Part shown: piece by piece, positions 30,501-39,100 of the stretch
Position numbering within the stretch: position 1 is the stretch's first letter
Layout of the letters: each line of letters opens with the position of its first letter
Assembly: GCF_001419985.1 (NCBI RefSeq)
Contig: NZ_LJAL01000001.1
Location: forward strand, 1 to 64,000
DNA length: 64,000 nucleotides
Source: Loktanella sp. 5RATIMAR09
Lineage (GTDB): Bacteria; Pseudomonadota; Alphaproteobacteria; Rhodobacterales; Rhodobacteraceae
Direction: 5' to 3'
Notes under the pieces: generated by a model
What the model was told of the DNA's origin: nothing
Databases searched by the model: none
Seen by the model: only the letters and a program-made list of their open reading frames with translations
Translations under genes and position numbers: made by a program

Positions 30501-32112
30501 TGTTCAGCTCCGTATAGGTGAGGCTTTCGCCTTCAAATGCCAGCGCTTCGGCATCAGGGGTGCGGGCGACCTGCGCCTCGAATGCCTGATGGATGCACAG
30601 GTCGGCGGGGTAGTCCGTGGCAGTTGCATTCCAGTCATAAAGCACGGTCTGCCGCTCTGTTTCGGGCAGGATGGTAGGGGCCTCGCCTTTGGCGATCTGG
30701 GTTGCCATGTGCTCAAGGCGCGCGGCCATGAGTTGGGCTGTCTGCGCCGTTAACTTGCCCGTATCAGCGTAGAGCTTATTGTCAGCCACCGTCAGGGCGG
30801 TCCCTTTGATGTGGCCCTTTTTGGACAGGCCCAAGGCAGGCATCGCCACGCCACCGGGAATGCGGGCACAAAGATCAGCAGCAAAGGGGCCACGGGCGGC
30901 GGCGGCATCAAAATCATCCTCCGCGCGAACGGGCACCCAGTCATTCAGATAGCCGGGGTGATCATGGGACACGGCCAAAGCCAACGTGACCGGATCGTCA
31001 GACAACGCAGCACCCAACGCCCCAAGCGCGAGGGCCAAATCAGCGTCATCGCCCGTCAATGGCAAGCTGATGATCTCGCCTGCATCCGCGCTCATGTCGA
31101 TCAGTGGCAGGTTCGCGGGTGACATCACCTCAAGCGCTTTGCGCCATTTTCCCTCGTGTTTAAGTGTGGCTTTGAGGGCCGCCGTCAGCGCCGCGCCTTC
31201 TTCGGGTGACAGCTTTGGCAGCGCCTCGCCGACCCGCGCAATATCTGCCACAGACACGGCGCGCCCCACCGCATCGCGCAAACCCCGCAGGGTGACCGGC
31301 GCAGTAGCGGTGGCAACCGTCAAACTGTCATCACCCACTGCAATCAGCGTACCGGGGGCCGCATCAGACGCCGTTTTTTCAGCAGCCGCTTTCGCCACAA
31401 GAAACACACCCGCATCCGTAGCGATCTTGGGACAGGTCAGCGGGTTCCAATAATCGCCGTGGTCCAGCGCATGAACCAGAGTCGTAATCTTGCGGGCAGT
31501 CTGCGTGAAATCCAGACGGGCGGCGTTGGCCGGTCTGTCATTCTTGGCAAAATAGGTCCGCTGGGACAGATCCTGCGCGGTCACGACGGGGGCGTCGCTG
31601 GCCAGCTTGTCAATCACAGTCTCGAAACTGTCGATGGCAGCGGCATAGCATTTCGCGTTCAGCGTCAGGACGTTTTCATCAGGGGCCACATCGAAGAAGC
31701 TCTGCGCGAGCAGCCTACCCTCATCCACGCCACCTTCGATCAAATGCCAACTGATCCCGTACTCGGCCTCACCCGCCAGCAAGGCCCAAACGGGCGCGTT
31801 CAGTCCCGCATAGCGCGGCAAAGGGCCGTCATGGAAATTCGCCGCTCCGCGCAGGGGTAGCGCCAGCACAGCGTCGGGGATCATATCAAGGTTGGCGATG
31901 GACAAGAGCCAGTCGAAAGAGACGGCCGACAGTGCAGTCAGCAGATCATCATCCGATGACACCACCGGTAGGCCCGCATCCCTGGCCCATCGCGCCACAT
32001 CCGTGTTGCGTGTCACAACCGCCGCAAGGGTGTGGCCCGCATCGCGCAACATCTCGCCACATTGAATGGCAAGGGATTCGTTCCCGATGATTACCGCACG
32101 AAACGTGGACAT
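27562..32112 (-). CDS. NRPS-like protein: formyltransferase-A(LLM)-PCP
   Basis: A 1516-residue protein. Residues 1-300 resemble methionyl-tRNA formyltransferase, with the triad Asn92, His94 and Asp130 and a C-terminal FMT-like part. Residues about 310-490 look like the tail of a condensation domain without HHxxxDG. The adenylation domain runs 500-720 and 1095-1370: YTSGSTGKPKG (652-662), SFDISVLE (A4), MYGPTETT (A5), YRTGDLARW (A7), LRGYRVELGEIE (A8) and NKKIDRKAL (A10). A luciferase-like monooxygenase (about 735-1090) is inserted between A4 and A5, an arrangement known for natural-product LLM domains. The carrier serine is Ser1428. The pocket residues suggest glycine. The start follows GGAGAAG, one nt after the GT2 stop. 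Confidence 0.92.
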   Translation of the reverse strand: MSTFRAVIIGNESLAIQCGEMLRDAGHTLAAVVTRNTDVARWARDAGLPVVSSDDDLLTALSAVSFDWLLSIANLDMIPDAVLALPLRGAANFHDGPLPRYAGLNAPVWALLAGEAEYGISWHLIEGGVDEGRLLAQSFFDVAPDENVLTLNAKCYAAAIDSFETVIDKLASDAPVVTAQDLSQRTYFAKNDRPANAARLDFTQTARKITTLVHALDHGDYWNPLTCPKIATDAGVFLVAKAAAEKTASDAAPGTLIAVGDDSLTVATATAPVTLRGLRDAVGRAVSVADIARVGEALPKLSPEEGAALTAALKATLKHEGKWRKALEVMSPANLPLIDMSADAGEIISLPLTGDDADLALALGALGAALSDDPVTLALAVSHDHPGYLNDWVPVRAEDDFDAAAARGPFAADLCARIPGGVAMPALGLSKKGHIKGTALTVADNKLYADTGKLTAQTAQLMAARLEHMATQIAKGEAPTILPETERQTVLYDWNATATDYPADLCIHQAFEAQVARTPDAEALAFEGESLTYTELNTRANALAHVLRAKGVGPDAIVGLHLRRSSALLIGALAIMKAGGAYLPMDPAYPADRTAHFIADSGTKVIVTDSALAADLPQSDAETVLVDAMPAGTETGNPDSGVTGAHLAYMIYTSGSTGKPKGVMVEHRNVANFFTGMDDRIAHDPPGVWMAVTSLSFDISVLELFWTLARGFKLVISGDENRALVAGEGSAPGVGMDFSLFYWGNDDGIGRDKYRSLLEGAQFADRNGFCAVWTPERHFHAFGGPYPNPSVTGAAVAAVTKNLAVRAGSCVAPLHHTARIAEEWAVIDNLTNGRTGLAIASGWQPDDFVLRPENTPPQNKPAMFDAIRDLRKLWVGETVEFPRANGEMHGVVTQPRPVSKKLNVWVTTAGNPETWKEAGANGCNVLTHLLGQSVGEVAEKIVIYHEALRAAGHNPDDFTVTLMLHSFLSDTRDHAREIAREPMKDYLRAAAGLIKQYAWAFPAFKKPKGVDNPMQIDLGSLDEDEMDGILEFAFERYFNDSGLFGTVEDAIERVKEVKAIGVTEVACLIDYGIDVDLVLEGLKPLAKVVAASNQEVAQGDYSIAAQIARHKVTHLQCTPSMAQMLTMNDEARVALSGIKHMMVGGEALPGALADDLRQVTGGHVENMYGPTETTIWSTTQTAQAGQGAVPIGTPIANTQVYVLDDDMQPVPIGVPGELYIGGAGVTRGYFQRDELTAERFLPNPFAEGRMYRTGDLARWRPDGRLDFLGRADFQVKLRGYRVELGEIESVIDRHNTVQQSVVVAREDTPGVVQLVGYLLADGKVDEAALRKEMLQSLPDYMVPRHFVTLDAFPLTPNKKIDRKALPAPTLGQAPAAPASVVTPASSAAPVDLGSEAEISDKIAAIWSATLGVQQIGAKDSFFDLGGHSLLAVQVHREIRATMGVQKLSITDIFRAPTLGALAKIVAQKAGAKPAPPQPAAEALPTAVPVAVEHATGDPLQDAMARRREMRARRRNR

Positions 32113-32113
32113 A

Positions 32114-33106
32114 TCACTCTTCTCCGGTTTGCGGACGCCCCTGATCAGGCCGTGCGCGCATAGGTTTGAAAACTGCAGCAAAGTCATGTGCAGCCATCGT
32201 CCGCAGGAAATGCGGGGCCGCACCAGAGCGCTTGCCGGTTAGTTTGCAGCGCAACCAATGCAGGCTGCCGCCAATCAAGTGCAGGACCGTTGCACAGATC
32301 GCATAGGCGCGCCCATGGTTCTTGGCAAAATAATACCAGCGCGAGTCGAACCAGTAGTCCGGCACGCGCCGCCATTCCTTCATACCCGTTGAAACCGATC
32401 CCAGATGCGTGACCACGCTATCGGCAAGAAACATCCCTTGATGCCCCGCCTGTTGCACACGACGGCACAGATCGGTTTCTTCGAAATACAAAAAGAAAGT
32501 CTCGTCAAACAATCCGATTTCATCCAGCACGTCCTGCCGGATCATCATGCTGGCACCGGCGAGCCAATCGACAGGGGCAGTATCGCTCAGCTCTCTTGGC
32601 ACCCGATAGGATTTCAGCAGCTTGCTGACGGGGCCGAAGTGGATGGACCCTTCCAATTCGCTCCAGATTGAGGGGAAACGGAAAGTCGTGGTGTGCTGAT
32701 CACCATCTTCGCCGGCGATAAAGCTACCGGCGAAACCGCTACCGGGGGTGGTATTCAGATGCTCGTAAAGCACACGGATCGCATCCGGTTTTGGAAAGGC
32801 GTCCGAGTTCAGGATATAGACGTAATCCGGCCTGCTGCCGTCAGATAGGCCCGCGCGGATACCCACATTGTTGCCCGCTCCAAAACCGCCATTGCGACCT
32901 GACTGGATCACGCGGATGTTGTCCCAGCCAGCGGATGCGACATGCGCCGCCATCGTTTCAAAAGACCCGTCCTGACTGTCGTTGTCGACAATCACAATCT
33001 CGCCTGGCAAACCCTGCATCGCAACCCGTGCCGCCTGTGCCGCATCCAGCGTCATCTGTGCAGTCTTGTAGTTCAGCACGATTGTCAGGATGCGCGGGTC
33101 AGCCAT
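32114..33106 (-). CDS. GT2 glycosyltransferase of the PKS operon
   Basis: A 330-residue GT-A enzyme of the rhamnosyltransferase-like branch. ILTIVLNYKTAQMT, IVIVDNDSQDGS, YVYILNSDAFP (DxD region), WLAGASMMIRQDVLDEIG and FLYFEETDLCRR are present. Its ATG directly abuts the PKS stop and its stop is one nt from the NRPS-like start, so it is built into the operon. It may glycosylate the PKS/NRPS product, and dTDP-rhamnose made by the neighbouring operon is a reasonable donor. That is inference from context. Confidence 0.88.
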   Translation of the reverse strand: MADPRILTIVLNYKTAQMTLDAAQAARVAMQGLPGEIVIVDNDSQDGSFETMAAHVASAGWDNIRVIQSGRNGGFGAGNNVGIRAGLSDGSRPDYVYILNSDAFPKPDAIRVLYEHLNTTPGSGFAGSFIAGEDGDQHTTTFRFPSIWSELEGSIHFGPVSKLLKSYRVPRELSDTAPVDWLAGASMMIRQDVLDEIGLFDETFFLYFEETDLCRRVQQAGHQGMFLADSVVTHLGSVSTGMKEWRRVPDYWFDSRWYYFAKNHGRAYAICATVLHLIGGSLHWLRCKLTGKRSGAAPHFLRTMAAHDFAAVFKPMRARPDQGRPQTGEE

Positions 33107-36100
33107 TTACTCAGCAGCTTCCTTGTAATTTGCCGCAACGCTTGGCGGTCGTTCGAGATAGCGGCGGATGCGGGCGGCCAGCACACGCACGTTGGGTTCG
33201 AGCACCATGCTGTCGTGATCACCGGGAACCTCGAAAACATCCAACCCCGGCACAAACTGGGTCCAATCGTTATCGGGATAAAGATAGGTGCGCTCTGAAC
33301 TGATCAATCGGCCCCCTACGGTCCATTTCGGCACCAAAGGCGGACGGAACAGTGCCATGGTCCCATCCCAAGGTTTCACCTGATAGGCGCCCACGCTTTC
33401 GAGAAACGCATCCTGAATCGCCAGATTGTGAAACTGCTGGCCTTCCTCGGCGGCGTCTTCGCGGCCCTTTCGTTTTGCAATCTCCCATGCAACCCGCGAC
33501 TTGAACCAGTCCACCAGATACATCGGCCCACCGCGCTGGATATCCTGCAACTTTGTCCGCAAACGGTCGCCCCGATCCATGATCGGGCGGACCGGCAATG
33601 GCGTATCCAGCAACACAAGTGCGGCCACCTCTTCACCCTGCGCGCGTAGCTGGTGGGCGATTTCATAGGCTGTAATGCCGCCCCCCGAAAAACCGCCCAA
33701 GTAATAGGGGCCATGCGGCTGTACCTGCCGCATCTCAGCGATGTAATCCGTGGCGGCGGCCTCAATCGTGCGGTGCGGTTCTTCATCCCCCAAAAGGCCA
33801 CGCGCCTGCAAGCCATAGAAGGGACGATCGTTGCCGATCAGATGCGCCAGATGACGCAGGTTCAGCACATTGCCGAACATCCCCGCCACAAGGAAAAAGG
33901 GTGGTTTGCGTCCGCCTTCGCCCTGATGCATCGGCACCAGATGGGTGAAACGGCGGGCGGGCGCTTTGGGGGCGTCGGCGGGGGCATCCTCGCCCTCAAC
34001 AGTGACACCGCGTGCGGCAATCAGGGCCGCGCATTTGCGGATCGTCGGGGCCTCAAACAAAACCGAGATGGGGAAATCGACGGCGAATGCTTTGCGGATT
34101 TGCGCAAAAAGGCGCACCGCGATCAGGGAATGTCCGCCAAGATCAAAAAAACTGTCCTCGGCACCGATTTGATCGACCCCCAACAGGTCCTGCCAGAACC
34201 CTGCCAGCCGCTCTTCGATCGCGCCTTCGGGCGCGACATAGTCACTATCCAGCTGCGGACGCGAGAATTTCTGTCCGTCTTCGGCATCATCGTCATCACT
34301 CTGGCCCGCCTGCGCAATCAGCGCATCCAGATCAAGCGATGATAGGATCACTTGCTGATGCGGGCTCATTAACGCGCGCAGAAACAGGTCCGCCCCCTCT
34401 TCGGCACGGATGCCTTGCGACAGGTTGTGGCGCAGCCGTTCTTCGGCGGGCGACAAGGGGCGTGCGACATCATCCTGCCCCGCCGTTACGGGGGCTGGCT
34501 CTTGCGCGCCAAAGCCTGTCATCTCGGCCATCTGGCGGATCGTAAAGCCGGTGATATCAACACAAACCGTCCCGTCTGGTGCGGCAATCGTGATGTCAAA
34601 GCTCGCGATTTCACTGTCTGATGTGTTGTCGCGCGCGTTGCGCACCCAGCTGACCACCTGCGCGGGCAGCGGGGCATAGACCTTGACCGACCGGTAGGAC
34701 ACCGGCACCCAAAGGTGTTGTGCCGCATAGCCCGCGATCAGTTTCATGGCCCAACCTGTTGCCAAATCCATCATGCCCGGATGCAGCAGATAACCCGCAT
34801 CGGTATCTCCCGCCGCAACCTGCGGCAGCGCCAGCGTGGCAAGCCCCTCGCCATCCCCAAGGGCCGTAGACTGCAGCACCCGCCAGCGCGGGCCAAATTT
34901 CAAATGCGCCTCTTGCGGCGAGGCAATCCAACCCAGATCGCCCGCCTCGATTGGTGCCGCACAGCGCGCGGCAATGGCGGCAATATCCAGCGGCGCAGGC
35001 GCACCCATGGGTAAGATCTGCAAACTAGCCTGCGCGTTCTGGATAAAGGCACCATCCGCGCCGCTTTCCACCAGAAATTCATAACCCGTCTCGCTGCGCG
35101 GCAGGGTCAGACGCAGGTCCACCGCACCGCTGTCACCCACCGCGAAGGGGCGCAGAAAATAGAGATCACGGATTTCGAAGGCTGCCGTCTCACCCATGCC
35201 TTGCAGCGCTTCGGCCGCCATTTCCAGATATCCGGTACCGGGCACCAGCGCGTCACCCGCCTTGGTGCGGTGTTCGTCCAGAAACCAGCGGTCGGCCACC
35301 GTGTAGGACGCCGTGAAGACGCGCGCGCCTGCCCGATCAAATGTCGCATGGTCCAACATCGGCATGCCAACTTCCGTCACCTCTACGGGGGCGGCCGCAC
35401 CTGTGCGTTCTTCCATCGCATCCGCAGCCATACCCACATCGGCCCAGATGCCCCAGTTGATCGCACGTACCATCGTCGCATCACTGCTGCGCGATTTGGC
35501 ATAGGCGTTCAGGTATTCGTTAGCGGCCACATAATCGACCTGACCGATGGGCGCTGTCGCGGTCGAGCTGGAGGCGAACAGCACAAGCCAATCCAGATCG
35601 CCGTCAGGAAAGACCTCATCCAGCACTTGGGTGCCGTGGATTTTGGGGGCAAAGACATCTTCGATGCTGGTCACATCCTTGGCCATGATCGGCGCGTCAT
35701 CGATGTGTCCAGCGGCGTGGATCACCCCGTTGATCGGTCCGAACGCCGCCTCAACCTGTGCACGCGCATCGCGGATATCTTCCACGTTGCTGACATCTGC
35801 CGCCACTGAAATGATCTCACCGCCCAGCGCCTCAAGCGCTTGCACCGCCCTGATGCGCCGCGCAAGCGATGCATTGGGCGGAGTGTTCTTCAGGGTCGTA
35901 TCCCATGCATCACGCGGCGGCAAAGCACTGCGCGACAACAGCGCAATCCGCGCACCGCAGCGTTTGATCAACGCCTCCGCCAGCGTAAGACCAATGCCGC
36001 CAAAACCGCCGGTGATCAGATAGACACCTTTGTCTTTTAACACAGGCAGCGGACCATCATCGGGCAAATCAGTCAGCGCCGCAGATTTGTAGGTGAGTGC

Positions 36101-39100
36101 GAACCGTTTGCCCCCGCGCACCAACGCCGTGCCATTGCCCGGATCGGCCAATGCATCCTCAAGGATATGCCCCACCAAACGGTCGATATCGGCCTTGGCC
36201 AGCCTCCGTTTCTTGCGCCCCTCAAGCTGCGGCAGTTCAAGATCAAGCGTCGCGACTGTCAGATGCGGAAATTCACGCGGGATGACACGTGCAGGTCCTG
36301 CAAGCGTGGCTTTCTCGGGGTGCTGCAGAGCCTCACGTTTATGCTGCGCGGCCCCGTTGGAGAGCACAGTCATATGGATATCGCCCGGTAAATCCTCGCC
36401 GCCAATCGCTTGGGCAAGGAAGAACAGACTGTAGAACCCCTGCTCTTGCACACGGTGGAAAAAGCTTGAACCGGGGCGGAAACTCTCATCCGCGGTAATC
36501 ATCCAGCCATGTAAAATACGGGTGGGGATTAGATCGCGGGTGTTGAGATCGGCGATGAGCAGATCATAGCCTTCGCGCCCCCGTTCAGGGGCAAGGAAGT
36601 AGCTACCCTCCCCATCGCGCGCAAAGGTGTCTCCGGGACGCACCGTGATCACGTCATGCCCGGCGTCGCGCAGTCTGTCACCGGCGGCGGCAGTCAGCCC
36701 TGCATCATCGACAAAGACCAACCATGTCTGCTTGTCCGCCTCGGACAGATCACCGGTGACGTCCACATCACAGGCCGCATAACGCGGCAACCACGCAGGC
36801 CGATAACCCCACGCATCAGGTGTATCACTGCGGGTCAGCCATTCGCTGGCCTCTTCTGTCGCGGCCTTGCCCGGTTCGATGAAATAGGCGGCATGCTGGA
36901 ATGCATAGGTCGGCAGCGGGACCCGCAAACGCCGCGCATCGCCCCAGATCTGGCCCCAATCGAACGTGCCGCCAACGGCCCAGACACGGCCCAGCATCGC
37001 CATGAAATACGCATCATCCGCGATATCGTCCTTCGGGTGGCGCAGGCTTGAAATCACCTGGTTTGCGGTCACCTTTCCATGCTGGCCTGCCAGCGACGAC
37101 ATTGCCTTACCCGGACCCACTTCGATAAAGACGCGCGCGTCTTTATCGGCCAGCGTGGTCAGGCAATCGGCAAAGCGCACCGTGCCGCGCAGGTGTGCGA
37201 CCCAATATTCGGGGTCTTGGGCCTGCGCATCGGTGATCAGTTCTCCCGTGCGGTTGGACGTAAAGGGGATCTTCGGGGCATGCAGGTCAATCGACCGCAG
37301 GTAATCGCCAAAATCCTTCAGGATCGGATCAAGCATCCGCGAATGGGCCGCGATGTCGATCGGGATCCGCTGGCAATCAATATCTTTGGCCTTCAGGCGC
37401 GCTTCAAGATCATCCAGCGCAGATTGCGGACCAGTAGCGACGCTGAGTGACGGGGCGTTGACCGCACCCAAATCCAGATCATCGCCCAAAAACGGCTCCA
37501 ACTGATCCGCAGACAGGGCAACCGACAACATGCCGCCCGCAGGGACGGTATCAAAGAGCTTGCCGCGCAAATGAACCAAACCAATGCAGTCCTCAAAGGA
37601 TATCACACCCGCCACACAAGCGGCGGTGTTTTCACCCATCGAGTGGCCGGTCAGGGCCGCAGGCTGCACACCCCAGCTCATCCAAAGCTGCGCCAGCGCG
37701 TATTCCACGATCATGATGAGCGGCAATTGCACCGACGGTTGGGTCAGCTTGGCATCAGCGGCCGCTTCCTGCCCCTTTTCGGGCAGCCAAAGCGCGCGGA
37801 TATCGTAATCCAGCTTGGGTTGCAGAATGGCGAGACCCTGATCCATCCATTCCGCAAAGACAGGCTCGGTCTCGTAAAGGTCCCGCGCCATGCCAGCATA
37901 TTGCGCGCCACCGCCGGGGAACATGAAGACATAATCAGGGGCTTCACCCACGACCGTGTGACTGAACGCGCGGCGGGGGTCGTTTGTTTCAAGCTGTGCT
38001 GCGGCGTCTTCATGGGTTTCGGCCACGACAACGCGGCGGCGCTCGAAAGCGCGACGCCCCTTTTGCAATGTCCACGCCACGTCAGCAAGCGGCTGGTCAG
38101 GGTTTGCGCGCAGGTGCGCGGCCAGTGCCGCACAGTTGGCATCAAGTGCCGCCTTGTTGCGTCCCGAGACTGTCAGGATTTGAAACGGCCAATCCGATGC
38201 CTCCGAAGGCGGCAATTCAGGTGCTTCCTGCAACACGACATGGGCGTTGGTGCCGCCCACACCCAGCGAATTCACACCAGCGCGGCGCGGTCCTTTGTGG
38301 CTGACCCAATCGGTGAGCGTATCATTGACACGGAAGGGCGACGTTTCGAAATCAATCGCCGGATTTGGTTTCTCGTAACCCAACGAGGCAGGGATCTGTT
38401 TGTGATGCAGTGCAAGCGAGGTCTTGATCAGGCTGGCCACGCCTGCCGCTGTATCCAGATGCCCGATGTTGGTTTTCACCGAACCGATCCGGCAGAACCC
38501 CACCGCGTCCGTGGTTTCCTGAAACGCTTGTGTAAGGGCGGCAACCTCAATCGGGTCGCCCAGATAGGTGCCGGTGCCGTGGCATTCGATATAGTCGATG
38601 GTGTCGGCAGGTGTTTCGGCGATCATCTGCGCTTCGGCAATCGCCTCGGCCTGCCCGTCGACGGACGGGGCAAGATAACCGGCCTTGGCCGCGCCATCGT
38701 TATTGATGGCCGAACCCTTGATGACGGCCCAGATATGATCACCATCGGCAATCGCATCTTTCAGGCGGCGCAGCACCACAACACCGGCACCTGACCCAAA
38801 AACCGTGCCTTGGGCGCGGTGATCAAAGGCGTGGCAATGGCCGTCAGGCGACAGCACCTCGCCCTCTTTGTAAATATACCCGCGGTCCTGTGGCAGTTCG
38901 ATTGTGACACCGCCCGCCAGCGCCATGTCACATTCGCCCGACAGCAGCGCCTGCGTGGCGTAATGGGTGGCGACCAACGATGTGGAACAGGCGGTCTGCA
39001 CGTTCACACTCGGGCCTTTGAGATCAAAAATATGGCTCAGCCGTGTGGACAGGAAATCCTTGTCGTTGCCGGTATGGCGCAACAGGAACATGCCCACGTT

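Noticed and set aside
37571-38794. A 407-codon plus-strand frame antisense to the PKS
   Set aside because: Antisense shadow of the KS and AT regions with no recognisable fold.
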